From the NCBI RefSeq assembly GCF_027579695.1, contig NC_083569.1:75192149-75256148 (forward strand): a DNA stretch of 64,000 bases, given 5' to 3'. Positions 21,401-33,700 of the stretch are shown here, in pieces (the stretch's first letter is position 1; every line of letters starts with the position of its first letter). Position numbers and translations under genes: made by a program. Under the pieces are notes generated by a model. The model was given only the letters and a program-made list of their open reading frames with translations, was not told the origin of the DNA and did not search any database. The stretch is from Neoarius graeffei. Its lineage: Eukaryota; Chordata; Actinopteri; Siluriformes; Ariidae.

Positions 21401-21590
21401 AGTCGTGTCTACTACGCCGAAGTCACTGGATGATCGGAATTCCAGCAAGTGCTGGCGACTATATACTAACTTACTGAGAGTGTTCACTATTACTGACATC
21501 CTAGGTGGCATATTTTGATTGGAAAAAACGTAACTGTCGCGAGCCCATGCAGCTGCAGCCAAACAGGCGCCGCCATTTTGGACAGTACTT
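18410..21590 (-). mobile_element. Non-LTR retrotransposon (LINE) with endonuclease and reverse transcriptase, degenerate
   Basis: Minus strand. 21,562-21,311 is a 5' coding remnant. 21,133-20,600 is an apurinic-type endonuclease with TETWLNSSIPD, GGGLCIYIN, ITAVYMPP and AGDFNQ. 20,687-19,860 is the linker to RT (LNRAIRLAK, ALGPDNIPDQVLREC). 19,534-19,021 is RT with [22 protein letters not shown] and DKTKEIIVD. 19,054-18,755 is the C-terminal domain. The frame is broken several times; for example, the RT active site falls at a frame break near 19,245-19,260. The 3' end near 18,420 carries a LINE-like UTR (ACAAAATTTCATTGCAATTT). I would place it in the jockey/CR1/L2 group but cannot fix the clade. 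Confidence 0.8.
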
Positions 21591-22392
21591 CTATCAAGGA
21601 ATAGTGTGAAAGGACTGAATATTTATGGAAGCCTTTATTATTATGATTATTATTATTATTATTATTATTATTAATAACAACATCTGTCCCTGTTCCAAAA
21701 AATCAACTTAACCCAGTTTGTTTTAAGCAGCCACAAATTTATTGAGAGTTAAACAGGTTACAGTATATTGATTTTCATTACAAAGGAAAAATGTCATCTC
21801 TTTACAGTCACTGTTCTTAGAACAAGCTGTGATTTGAATGTAATATTTATCTAATCATTTTATATGTCAGAAAATGTGACTGAAACAATCATGTTTAAGA
21901 GTTACATAAACAGAATTAAAACGCTGGATTAGTCAGTGAAATGTAATGAAGTATAGTGTGAGTTTTCCAGATGTGGATAAATGTTGTGTTCGTTTAAATG
22001 GCATTGTGAATAGCCCTAAACTACTGCCAATCTGTTCTTTAAAGCATAATCATCACGTGAGAAACCAGCTAAGTGATCTACATACACACCCAATAAGAAA
22101 GAAAGAAAGAAAGAAAGAAAGAACAACAACTGATATGAAATAAAAAAGAACGCAAAAACAACAACCTCAGAAAGAACAACAACTGATTGGAAATAATCAC
22201 AATCAATAATTAGTAACATTTATGAATCAAAGACATTCTAATTTGTATGTTTCACAGTGTTTAAAATGCATCATATTCTTTCTGCTGTGTGGAATTTTTA
22301 AACAGAAAACTAAAGGCACTAGAAATGACAGGAAACATTTCTGTGTTTAAAAAAAAAAGTGTGTTTTTACGCTGATTATTTTCCACAAGTGT
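21591..22392. other. GVIN pseudogene 3' flank with Tc1 end fragment, (TTA)n and (GAAA)n
   Basis: 21,592-21,633 repeats, inverted, the Tc1 end seen at 16,013-16,055. 21,642-21,674 is (TTA)n. 21,720-22,392 is the 3' UTR side of the minus-strand GVIN copy. A minus-strand AATAAA at 21,743-21,738 is a candidate polyadenylation signal. 22,096-22,121 is (GAAA)n. No further gene. Confidence 0.5.
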
Positions 22393-25300
22393 TTACTTGA
22401 TACTAAAACACTCCTTCAAACTATTTTCTGCTTGTTGCTTTGTGATTTTTTTCCACACTGGGGGAATATCTGCATGCTTGGCATTGTATGCTTCTGCAAA
22501 CTGACCATTAAAGTTTGCCATCACGTATTTCCAGTAGTCTGAGGCCTCTATGCTGGGGTCTGCAGGGATGTGCCAGTCCGGAAAGATCTCCCTGTATTTC
22601 TCATAAGGGTGCCACTCAAGTTTGGTTTCTAGGCATCTGGAACGTGTGTTCACATCAGTGGAACAAATGTTAGTGACTAATGTCTCTGATTGCTTATATC
22701 TGTATCGACCGAGTCCTTGAGGTCTGTGTACAGAAGCAGAGTGGTGTGTATGAGCCTCTCCTCCTGCCTCACATGGTGCTTTGCAGAATGGACACTGTTT
22801 CCTGCAGCCAAACACATGCTTGAACAGCTCATCCTGTGGTTTGATTTTGAGTGTACTCAGTTTGCTCTGAATGTTTTTATTCTGCAACTTAGTCTTCAGC
22901 AATGCTTCCATTTCCTCCACAGACTGCATGAGCCAGTGGGCAAATTGCTCCTGTTTGGCATTGCTCAGAGCCATAACTGCTTCCAAGGCATCGTTTGGAA
23001 TGACAAGCTTTTTTCCAAGCTTTCTGCAAATGTTCTGAATGAATAACTTTATGCCTGTATTTTCATCTGTCTCGTGTTCTGCTTTTTGGATGGCTTCTTT
23101 TATCTCCATAATAGCTACTTTGAGATGCTACTCTTCCAACTCAAGAAGTTTGTTACCTTCAGAAAATTTGTCTGTAATTTGTTTTCGTATCCAGCCTTTA
23201 ACAAAGTGTTCATATGAACGTATGTAGTCCAAATACTTCTGAAAATCACTCTCGGTCAGAAGTTGTCCTAAAAGCGTGTACTGGAAAAAGGCACATGTGC
23301 TGAACTGAAATGCATTTTCCCCTTGCAGCATTGTGTCAATAATGTCTGGTCCCAGTGAGTTACAGATGAACGTCTCAACTGCAGGACTCAGGCAGAATTT
23401 TGTGAATTCTTCAGCCTTCCTCTGACACTGATCACGATTACTGAACAGATCTTTGAAAACAACTCTGTACTTGTTTTTGAATTGCTCAAGGCATCGGCGT
23501 GGGTCGTTCTCTGTGACAAAACAGTCATGCATGGCCTGAAATTCTCTTGCAGAAACACCACAAATGTATAGCTTAAGAGAGAGTTCAAATTTTTCAGAAA
23601 ATTTCAATTTCTTGCCTGAAGTCAATTTTTCATCAATTATGTGTAGGATCTCCTGAATGTAGGTGTCATGAAAATCTGATTTTCTCTCGTTTGTCACTAA
23701 TTGACTTCTTACATGCATCAATGACACTGTCTGCCAACTCTTGAAGATCCTTTGTATGGTTCTGGAAAAACCATCTTTTGAGAAAACTCTCAGGAGTAAC
23801 AATGAATTTGTCGTTGCCATATTCATGCAGATTCACATTACTCAGCTCTTTAGAAACTGAACTTCCCCTTTGTTTCATGTTTGCTCATAATTGGCTAAAA
23901 ACACGGTCAGTTATTATTTGTCTCTCCAAGCGTTGAAATGACAGCTCTTCAAGTGTTTCTTGCCACATATTTTCAAAGTGGTAGTCGAGCTCCTTTTCAC
24001 ACATACTCTTTGAACGTCTCTGTTTCCAGAGCTCATCCAGAAGGTTTAACACTTTCTTTTCCACTTTCTCAGTATGGGTTTTCTTGATGTGGTCCAAATT
24101 ATTCTTTCCTGTCCTAATCTCAATAACTGCCTCTAGGTTACTCAGCACTGAGTTTTCTGTTTCCCTCCTGAGAGATTTTACACTGTTTACAAAGTCTTCT
24201 TTGTATCTTTCCACGAGATAGATATGACCCTCTTCTTGTTCAAAGTATTTGATGATGTTTTCCAAAAGAGTCTTTTCCCAGTTATCAAGCTCTGAGGAGG
24301 CCTCATGTTTCAGGGTCCTCAGGAAATCTTGCAGGTTTGTTTTGTCAGATTTTGATTCATCATCTCAAAATTGGACACTCTGGTTTCAGCAGACGTTAAC
24401 CACTTGTACATGTGCTTTTTGAAAGACCATTCCCATTTATGGAATTCAGCGCAAAGCTTCATGTATGCATCAGCGACCAAGCTGTTCCTAAAGCTGAATA
24501 TGAAATTTTCATATTTTACTGCATTCCATAAGCTTTTTGTCCACTCCAGAAATTCTGTAATGCTGTTGGCAGATATCTTCTTTTTTACAAGAATGTCCAT
24601 CATGTTCTTTTTGAAGTCATAGACAGCCTCGGAGTAGCCAGCATTCACTGGTGCCATTGGTGGGTTACCGTGCCAGAGCTCAGGTATATACCTGATATAT
24701 CTGTTCTTTCTTAAACTTTAGTGTGTCCTGTATCTTAGTCGTGATTGCCTCTGCATTTTCTTTTGCATTTTGGCACTGCTTACAGTCTTCATCAATCCAA
24801 ATTCCAAATTCATGTTCAATTTTGGTCATTTTCTCAAGTTGTACAGTCATAGGCCTGTTTTTCACAACATCTCTCACTGCAGAACACAGATTCTTGACAA
24901 AATCTGCATCATTTTGTCTGGTCTTCAGAATGATGCTTCTTTTGTTCAAATTCAGTCCAATAGCTGTTCTTTTCAGCAAATCCAGTTTGTAGGCTTTGGT
25001 GTCTGCATTACCCACCAAAAACAATTGTGCTTTTACATGTGTATTGGTGAGTAGTTGATAGTTTGATTCAAAATTGTCAAAGAATACAAAAACTGCTGTA
25101 GAAATCTGACAAAGGAATGAGTACTGAGTAACAAATGTACTTATGTCCCCTCTCAAGTTTGCAATTGCCACAGGTTCGGGGAAGATGTCTATGTTTTTAC
25201 TTCTACAAGGTAGGTACCAGCTGATCTCCACCAAACCATTTGATATTTTTCTTGGGATGTCTCCACAGTCCATGTCACAGTGCACAAATGTATCATGATA

Positions 25301-26570
25301 TTGTTGTGGATTACTGAGCAGCTTGTTCAAGATTTGAGATTTAGAAATGCTGCAGTCTCCAAGTCTTACAAAGGACACTAAGGGTAAGTCTGCTAGAACA
25401 ATCCTGTCTTCCACAAACCCTCTTGGATCAGACAAGGAGTGTGGTCTAAACTTCTTCACAATATCTCTTAAGGCCCAAAGCATGAGCATGCTCTGCTGTG
25501 TGTCACAATTAGGAAGCAGTAAAGGCACAGAGAACTGGCACATAGACATTTTCAAGGCAATCTCTTGTTGAAGAAAACTATCTGAGCAAAGGAAGAGTGC
25601 AGTTATAATGTCTAAAGGATTTACCTACAGAGTCTTGGTTGAGGACAAGACTTTCCAGATCACTATACAGATCTAAACTCATATCTTCATCCTCATCAGT
25701 TGAAGGAGCACATTTGAACATTAGCACATTGAAGGAGCACTTCTTGCAGTCACATTCACCATCATAATTTTCTTGAGGAAAAGCCATGGTAAATCTGAAA
25801 GAGACTGTGCTAGATCATCTGTCACTGTGCTCTTGTGTAGCTCTAGTACATCACTCAGTGAGAGTTTATCAGTGAGGTGTTGATTCAGCCCCACATCCTG
25901 AAGAAAGCTCTCAAGATTGGTTTCTATTAATTAAAAATAAATGCACATCCCAATCAAAGGTTTGAAATAAAACCAGTGGTCATGAGGTTTAAAGACTTGC
26001 AAAATGCAGATGAATACTTACTAGTGCTGGCAAATAACTCGGCCATCTTGCTTGTGCTGCCATTTTTAAGTACTGTTGCAATGTGGAAGGAGTATTTTTT
26101 TTTCCTGGAGTCAGATTATTTATAACATGTGTGTTAGTTTCTGTTTCTTCTTCATGAACGGTTCTACCATTGTGGGAACACACCACATGGTACTTCTTCT
26201 CTGAAGAACCAGGTGGTTGCCAGTTTAGAGCAACTGATGTACTACCAATATTCTTAACCTCAATGCTTTCAGGTGGGTTTGGAACTGTAATGAAAAGAAA
26301 GTTGGAGTAATTGCATGGTAAGTTCCACTGAGATATTATTCAGCATATGTCAGTCCAAAACATTAGACTGATTATTACTTGTCCATACAAACAAGAATAC
26401 TTCAACTCAGTAAACATGATCAACTGCTGTGTTTGTGTAGGAAATCGATCTGCTCAAAATTTAATCACAGTACCTGCTGAAGTGTCTGTCTGCTCTTCCA
26501 CATCAGACTGTTTTTCAGGAAGATCTAGTTGTAGCTCTTTGTCACAGAAATCTCTGGCGTCTTCAACTTG
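22393..26570 (-). pseudogene. GVIN/VLIG very large GTPase pseudogene lacking its GTPase domain
   Basis: Exons on the minus strand: 26,570-26,474, fibronectin type III exon 26,284-26,022, and a giant exon 25,923-22,393 ending ENSLKECFSIK-stop. All junction dinucleotides match the plus-strand copy at 59,920-64,000. Defects seen by comparison with that copy: two extra A's in the FN3 exon (near 26,095); an insertion of about 20 bp near 25,725; loss of about 1.17 kb at 24,680, joining the segment after DTLKFKKEQ directly to LWHGNPPMAPVNAGYSE so that the whole G domain is gone; a 1-bp deletion at about 24,360; CGA to TGA at about 23,887; a 2-bp deletion near 23,685; and an in-frame TAG at 23,130-23,128. 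The C-terminal part keeps the Cys/His-rich patch HVFGCRKQCPFCKAPCE. The family is interferon-induced and cytosolic or nuclear in mammals. This copy cannot make a GTPase. Confidence 0.9.
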
Positions 26571-27160
26571 CTTGATTTGGGAATATTTGAACAAAGATAT
26601 GAACAAGGATCAAGGGCGTAAGTTTTGTATTAACATTGGTGGGGACATAAACCCAATGCCAACCCCCAGTGGCGCCAACTTTATGGAATCAATTTTGTGC
26701 CAAAATGTTCATACAATACTTTTGAAATATCAAACAAAAACGACAAATCAAAATACAAAAAAAGAAAAAAGAGTAAATTTTTTTCGACTGGCAAACAAAT
26801 TATTCGTGTAATCGTGCAAAATATCAGTCTATTACTGTTCCGAAACCTTTTATTTTTGTTCCGCGTCTTTCTCAGTTTTGCTTGACGTAATTTATTTTGG
26901 TTGCGATTCCAGCTTTCTCGTTTGCACTCCCTGACTTTTTGCTTGCGGTTTTGGCACAAACTTCACGTGTGGGTGGGCTGTCCAGGAATGCATTCCCATT
27001 GGGTAACTTGAGTTTGACTGACAGCTCCGCTCAGCGATTCCCTACTCGGATTCTGGCGGACTGTTTGATGAGTGACTGATCCATTGACGGTAAACAAGGA
27101 TTGAGTGGACTTCAGTGGTGACTATGATATTGAATTTACACTTTGTTGAATTAATTCAAT
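26571..27160. other. GVIN intron-side repeat, A-rich interval and 60-bp hairpin
   Basis: 26,571-26,690 is the direct repeat of 269-375 (GTATTAACATTGGTGGGG, CCCCAGTGGCGCC). After 26,690 the two diverge, so an insertion or rearrangement lies there. 26,700-26,800 is A-rich. 27,079-27,137 and 27,153-27,211 are near-perfect inverted repeats (GATCCATTGACGGTAAACAA and its complement) around a 15-base loop. The hairpin's distal arm overlaps the hAT remnant that follows. Confidence 0.55.
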
Positions 27161-27161
27161 A

Positions 27162-27425
27162 TCATCGTCGCCACTGAAGTCCACTCGATCCTTGTTTACT
27201 GTCAATGGATCTGTAGTGAAGTTGATGTTGATAACAGATTCTGCGATTGTGACTCCTTGAGAAACGGTCTACAAATGCATCAAGGTTCAAAGCCTTGGAC
27301 CTTCTGGATTCAATGCTGAGCACACCAAGATTGCTTAGACGCTCCTCACTAATGGTGGATCGGAGGTAGGTCTTCACCAGTTTCAAAGTGGAGAAACTCC
27401 GCTCACAAGAGGCAGAGCTTGACGG
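27162..27425 (-). pseudogene. hAT transposase C-terminal dimerisation domain fragment
   Basis: Minus strand, one frame from about 27,425: SSASCERSFSTLKLVKTYLR followed by EERLSNLGVLSIE and a Leu-Asp rich tail. SxxxERxFSxLxxxKxxLR is the hallmark of the C-terminal dimerisation region of hAT transposases (the TTF/ZMYM-related group). Only about 85 residues remain, with no catalytic domain, and the adjoining DNA is unrelated. Confidence 0.75.
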
Positions 27426-27690
27426 GAGGACGTCAGTGGAAATACTCTAGCCTTCTTGGATTGTGATGTACACATTAGACAAGACCGAATCCTCAGCATC
27501 GAGGTCTACCGGAAACCCCCACACACAGACCAGTACCTACTCTTCGACTCTCACCACCCACTGGAACACAAATTGGGGGTCATCTTGCAACACAGGGCTC
27601 AGAGCATCCCTACAATGGTAGAGGGAAAAGAGAAGGAGCAGAATCACATCAAGAAAGCACTTCAGAACTGCGGGTTAGAGCCCTGCAAAA
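27426..27690 (+). pseudogene. Penelope-like reverse transcriptase C-terminal fragment
   Basis: Plus strand: LDCDVHIRQD, IEVYRKPPHTDQYLLF, HHPLEHKLGVI, KEKEQNHIKKALQNCG. VYRKPTxTDxYL with HP..H is the signature after the RT palm in Penelope-like elements. The segment is about 75 residues and 5' truncated at the hAT fragment. It is interrupted at 27,689 by a foldback element. It is a separate remnant from the minus-strand Penelope endonuclease at 37,881-38,612. Confidence 0.8.
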
Positions 27691-28108
27691 GTGAGTCAAA
27701 TAACTCAAGATTTTTTATAATTATTTCTTATGACCTGTACATTCACATCAAGTACACATATCAATGCAAATTAACATGAAGGGATTTACTAGACCACTTT
27801 ATATCTGGAACTATTTTCGGCCACAGCACAGGCAAAGCACCGCTGCAGGCGCAAAGACACCGTGCAGCGCCTGAAAACCCTGGTTTCCCTGGTAACACTG
27901 GTGTATTGACGGAAGTTGTGGTGCTGCGTGGTGTCTTTGCGCCTGCAGCGGTGCTTTGCCTGTGCTGTGGCCAAAAATAGTTCCAGATATAAATTGGTCT
28001 AGTAAATCCCTTCGTGTTAATTTGCATTGATATGTGTACTCGATGTGAATGTACAGGTCATGAGAAATAATTATAAAAAATCTTGAGTTATTTGATTCAC
28101 TTTTGCAA
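27689..28108. mobile_element. 420-bp palindromic MITE
   Basis: Outer arms GCAAAAGTGAGTCAAATAAC (27,685) and its complement near 28,110, continuing inward for about 170 bases (TTCTTATGACCTGTACATTC, CACCGCTGCAGGCGC) to a centre near 27,890. It can fold into one long hairpin. It split the Penelope RT fragment. No coding capacity. Confidence 0.75.
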
Positions 28109-28290
28109 CGACAATGCTAGCTGGACACGCCGGATTACAGCGACTATGCTAAGCTAAAGCTAACCGGGATGTTTCCAGATCAGGACAATGGCTGGGTCGG
28201 CTACAAAACGCTTTGGCTCACTCATCCAACTCTAGGGACTGCAGGGACTGACTCAATTTCACTTGGGGGTGGCGTACTCCTTTAATATTC
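28109..28290. other. Short non-coding interval
   Basis: GCTAGCTGGACACGCC to GGCGTACTCCTTTAA. The end looks like one terminus of a TTAA-type MITE, without a visible partner. Confidence 0.35.
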
Positions 28291-28467
28291 TCAGTCATCC
28301 AGGTCATAGTAAACTGTGGGTGGTAAAAGAGAGCAACTGGACTTGCTTGAAGATTCTTGAAGACGTTTCACCTCTCATCCGAAAGGCTTCTTCAGTTCTG
28401 TCTGACTAGTAGGGAGTATCAGGTATTTATCCTCTCATGGATGAAAAGCTCATCTAAGGTGTCAGTC
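28291..28467 (-). mobile_element. Penelope-like element, 3' portion
   Basis: On the minus strand this carries CTGAAGAAGCCTTTCGGATG, AGAGGTGAAACGTCTTC and CCAGTTGCTCTCTTTTACC. This is a 3' segment common in teleost Penelope-like elements, downstream of the GIY-YIG coding part at 37,881-38,612. A MITE plus a BEL element (28,468-37,880) separate the two pieces. Joining them at the MITE edges gives continuity of minus-strand order. Confidence 0.65.
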
Positions 28468-28984
28468 AGTACGTTTACATGCACGTCCAAATCGAGCTGC
28501 TGTTGGTAATCGAGCAAAGGGTCCCAGCAGGGGTGCCAGAGAAATCCAATCCTACATGCACAAGTGAAATCGGGCTATTGTGCAAGGTGCATTGTGCACC
28601 CGAGCCACACGTGGCGCTACACGCCCCATCGTGTTGGTACACTTCCGGTTGTCATCATGAAGAGCTATAGTGTTGCCAGATACTGCTGACGTTTTCCAGC
28701 CCAAAACATGTTCAAATCCGCTAAAATGCACTTAAAACCCCCAATCTGGCAACACTAGCAGTTCCGTGTTTAAGCTGTTAGGCTTGCTTTAACAGACTAT
28801 GGCTACAAACTGTCCGGCGCAGACCACTGTTTTGTAAGACAACTTGTTTTGCACAATATTTTTCTAAAGTCCATTTTTTGCTTACAAAAAAAATATTTTT
28901 TTTTGCTTACAATTTAACTTATGTCTTAATAAACACACAAAAAGTTCAATTGTTTTGTTTTTATTGACATTCTTCAGATGTTGG

Positions 28985-29027
28985 ATATATATATATATAT
29001 ATACACACACATACATACACACACTTT

Positions 29028-29069
<42 letters not shown>

Positions 29070-29190
29070 CACACACATTATATATACACACACACACACA
29101 CACACTATATATACACACACATATATACACACACAATTATATATATAAAAAACACACACATACACATTATATATACACACACACACATAT

Positions 29191-29246
<56 letters not shown>

Positions 29247-29275
29247 ACACACACACACACACACACACACACAAA
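28985..29275. repeat. Compound (AT)n/(CA)n microsatellite
   Basis: About 290 bp of alternating AT and AC dinucleotides. The frames predicted through it encode only I/Y/V/C repeats and are artefacts. Confidence 0.95.
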
Positions 29276-29647
29276 TACAATGACTTGTTTATGTACACAA
29301 TTCACAGCTATGCAACAGCTGTATTTGGTGATACAGTAAGTGAGCTAAATTTTAACAGTGCAAACAATGCCACAAAAAGAAAAGATTCATGCCATTGTCA
29401 TGCCGACCGAGGCTGTTGTGTTTCCCGCTTGTGGTCTCGTCACTCGTCACTTCCGGAAGTAGCTCGACAACTAGCTCGATAGGGTATACATGCACAAAGT
29501 AGCTCGGCAGAAATCGCATAAACTAGGTCGTGTAGCTCGATTACGAGAAATCAAGTTCGGTTCAATTTCAGCCGAATTAAGGTATATACATGGCATTTTG
29601 AACTTCGATTTCAGTCGAGCAACGGCAGAAATTCGATTCTCTCTATG

Positions 29648-30634
29648 TGTTTTGCGCACTGTCATTTTGGTGGAGGGTAGAAAACGTCAACACATGGGTG
29701 ATCACAAGTAATGTTGCTCAGCTGATTCGGTGGGTGGGGACACTCACCTGGTTTGGTGTTTTGGCTTGCCGTTGGCTGGTAATATTCCGTGAAATGTGTT
29801 GATAAACGGGAGCGAGCACGCACAGAGACAAAATCCAATTGCATGCTGGAAGAGCGACGCACATCACCGGTAAGGTGCTGGGTTTAATATTCTCTCGCTG
29901 GTTTGTTGTTAACTGCTTGATCGTCAGCTGCTGTTTTTCAACTGGTCAGAAGTTAATGACTTTGTCACTATGGTCGCTTGGCTAGTGCGTTGTTTTAATC
30001 CTCCGATTAATGCTTAAGTTTACTTGTCTGAGATGACGGGACAAACTTTTGAATGGAAGCGCTATTGCACTTTGCTTCCTGATTCGCGTTGCATTCTGGG
30101 GGCTGTAGTCGTAGTTATTTCCAGTAGTGCATGATGGGAGATGTGGTTCACTTACTCGGCTTTGTAAATGGGTTCTTGTCTCTGCTACTTTGAACGTGAT
30201 AATTGTAGTAATGGCTCTGGTGTTGTGTATGTAACGAAATGGATTAAGTGTAATGTCTGTTGTTTGTTATACAAATTAGCTGTTGTGCATTCTAATGTTG
30301 ATGTTTATGGATCTTGTTGGTAATGCTTTAAAGATTAATTATTTATACAAGCTGCAGATATTTATACAGTAATTTGCTGATGCTTTAAGGATGCATTTGT
30401 GTGTATTTATATGGATTGCTCATTTATATTACAATGACTTTCTATTTGTTATTTATATAATTATGGCATCTAATGCATAGCACAACTTCGGTGTTTTCCA
30501 CAGGTTTATAACCTGCTGCCGTGTCACAAGTAAAGAGAGAAAAATAAACAAAACATTTTGGACACTGAGTTATACCCAAGTCTCGCTCTTCTAGCGCCCT
30601 CTTCGGTGGGGACAAAACCACAGAAAACCGAACA
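29648..30634 (+). promoter_or_regulatory. 5' LTR of the BEL/Pao element
   Basis: TG...CA ends. AATAAA near 30,543-30,548 is a candidate polyadenylation signal in R. It contains no frame worth keeping; the short frames on the opposite strand recur identically in the 3' LTR only because the LTRs are copies. Confidence 0.9.
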
Positions 30635-30741
30635 GTTATAAACCAAGGTGCCGTAAAGAAAGAAGAGGAAGACAAAAAGTCAAATATCCCTCTAAATAAA
30701 CTTCACCTCAACAAACATTAAAATCATCAAACAAAAGGAAA

Positions 30742-33700
30742 ATGGATTCCGCTGAAATAACAGAACTAAAAGGGAAACGATCCTCTGCTCAAGCAGCATT
30801 CACCAGACGCGCTAATAAGCTTTCTCTCACTGCGACCATCATGGAAAAGGGAGCAATTATTGATGAGATGCGTGCACTCAGTGCTGATTTCAACAGGATG
30901 CACGACACTGCACTAGCTTTCTTGGAGGCCGTGGAAGATGTGGAGGGCAGTGAAGAGGAGGCGAGGAGGACAAAAATAAAAGTTGAGCAGTGTGTCTCTG
31001 TCTATGGTGACTCAATGCAGCTGGCCAGGGATATCTTGTACGACAAGTTTGCAAAGTCCGAAATTCAGCTCCACATAGAAGGAACCGAGGAGACATGCAA
31101 AGAAGTGGAACATGCTAATATTGCAGAGATGCTAGAGCATGAATTTGACGCCCTGCGTGATGGCCTTCTCGAAGGAATCCATGAATTGGAGCAGAAAGTC
31201 CTAACCTGGGAACGGCTCGTCTCTGACAAAGTGACTCCCCACAAGCAGACAATCTTCAAACTCAAAAGCAGAGCACGGGAGTGGGAGCTGAATTGGAAAA
31301 AACTTAGCCGCAAGCCCAAATCAGAGCCCCCGCCATCGCCTAGCATGCCGACCATCTCCAAGCCACAAATCAGCCTCGAACGAACCCGGCTGCCTGTCTT
31401 CTCAGGAGATATGACGGATTATTATCGTTGGAAGGCCGAGTGGGCAGAGCTGGAACAGCTAGGAAATCCAATGAGAACGGCTGGAGTAACACGGTTCCAC
31501 CTGCTGGCAAGTCTGAGTGAAAGAGTCAAAAAGGACTTGGTTCTGTCCAGCTGTTCAAGCCCTGAAGAGATGTTCAAGCGCCTTGACAATCGTTTCGGAA
31601 ATAAGGCAAGAATTGTCCTTAAAATTGCTGAGGATATTGAAAGCCTACCCCCCGTGAAGGGAAATGATCCCCGGAAGGCGATTGAACTGATCCAGGCCGT
31701 GGAGAGGGCCTTGAGCAACCTGGTCATACTTGGAGAGGAGGACATCTTGAAGAACAGGCTTGTCGCGCAGTCACTGGAACGGAAGCTACCCAGCTCACTC
31801 AAAGAAAAGTGGATCGAGTATAAGGCGGAGCCCTTGCATGGATTCACCCCCCAAACTCACTTTGACTGTCTGCTGCTGTACCTCCAGAAACAGGAGGCGG
31901 TACTGGAGGAGCTCGACCAGCTTGATGAGAGCCTGAGAGAAGGAACCCCCCCGGCAAAATCATATGTGGACAAATCTGCCAAAAAGGCTTTCTCCAAAGC
32001 CACCTCTGGCCAGAAGGGGTACCAGCCGCAAGCGTGCACGGCCTGCTCTGATTCATCCCACGCAGGTAGGCTCTTTGCATGCACCGCGTTCCGAGAAATG
32101 GATCTGCCGAGCAAGAAAAGCCATCTTAATGCAAACAAGCTGTGCTCTCAGTGTCTTGGACCCCACTCTCAACCTGTCTGCGGCAACAAAAAATTTGTCT
32201 GCACAAAGGCAGACTGCAGAGCTGAAGAGCCCCACCATTATCTGTTGTGCTCCAGATCAGTGCCCCTGGAAAGTGCCAGGAAAAAATCAAATGGCAAAGG
32301 CCTTGGCCTGACCAGCCACCAGGAGGAGCTATTGGCAAAAGTTACCCCTGAGCTCAGGGAGGAATTCCGGAAGGCCTTCTCAAATAAGACTACCTCTGCC
32401 ATAACCTGCTCTGCTGGGAAAGCGCCCTTAGAGCATCCAGTGGTGATGATGCTCCTGGAAGTCACGACCAACTCCGGTCAGCTTATCGGGGCATTGCTAG
32501 ATCTTGCCTCCGACACCAACTATATCACTCATTGTGCCGCCCAAAGGCTTGGGTTGAGTGGTGAGAGCATTCGCCTAATAGTGCATGGTGTCGGAGGCAT
32601 GACCAAAACGGTCAAAACCAGCAGATATTCCCTTCGGCTGCGAGTGAAGACTGCTAAAGGCACAGTAGCTGAACACAGGCTACTCTGTTATGGGCTAGAG
32701 AGCATTGCCGAGGTTAGCCACCCAGTCACCCCAGCACAACTCCAGAAAATCTTCCCTGGTGTTGCTGCGGCAGATCTTGCTCGGCCTGAGACCATTGACC
32801 TCCTAATCAGCCACAGGGAGGGTCGTCTGGTTCCTCAACCGTTAACGAGGGAGGGTGATCTTGTCCTTTGGGATGGGCCACTCGGCAAAACAGTTGGTGG
32901 CACTCACCCCGACCTTTTCGAGTCCGTGGACTTAACACTCCATCAGTCCGAGACCCACTTCGCACGAACAATGAGGACCTCGTCAAGGCTTTACCAAGAG
33001 ATTCTTGTCCCAGCCGAAGAGCTTCCACCGACTGCTTTCAGCAACACCGCTGCCACGAACAAAGAAGTGTTCGAATGGTTCAAGTGGGATAGCATCGGGG
33101 CAGCATGCAGCCCAAAGTGCGGGAGCTGCAAGTGCGGCAAGTGCTCTCCGGGTGGCCAAGAAATGACCCTTGGAGAAGAAAGGGAACTTGAGAAGATCAA
33201 AGGCTGTCTCTCGTATGTATTGACTGATAAGCACAGTGATACTCCTCACTGGGACGCAGCTTACCCGTGGAAGGTCAACCCTGCAAGTCTGCCAAATAAC
33301 CGCCAAGCTGTGGAAGCAACGTTCAGAAACGCTGAGGCCCGGCTAGCTAAAGAACCACTGTGGAAAGCTGCATATGGAGACCAAATCAATGACATGGTGG
33401 CAAGAGGAGCCGCTGTCAAACTCACCACGGAACAGATCAAAGCTTGGAACGGGCCAGTGTGGTACATCAGCCACCTGGTCGCGCCCAATCCCCACTCCAG
33501 CTCCACGCCAGTGAGGATAGTCTGGAACAGCAGCCAGGAGTTCAAAGGGATGAGTTTGAACAACCTACTCCATAAAGGCCCTGATGTTCTTAATCCCATC
33601 CGAGGAGTCCTGTTGAGATTTAGGAGTGGTCTCTACGCAGCCCTCGGCGACGTCAGAAAAATGTACAACTCGGTGTGGCTGAAAGATCAGGAGGTACACC

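Noticed and set aside
21311-21562. Independent host gene starting MAAAAWARDS
   Set aside because: It lies collinear and just upstream of the LINE endonuclease on the same strand and is better read as the LINE 5' coding remnant.
28974-29305. Cys/Val/Tyr/Ile-rich frames of 66-98 codons
   Set aside because: They are translations of an (AT)n/(CA)n microsatellite.
29648-30675. Host genes in the BEL LTR (frames with SSSMQLDFVSVRARSR)
   Set aside because: They recur identically in the other LTR at 36,889-37,089 and carry no domain.
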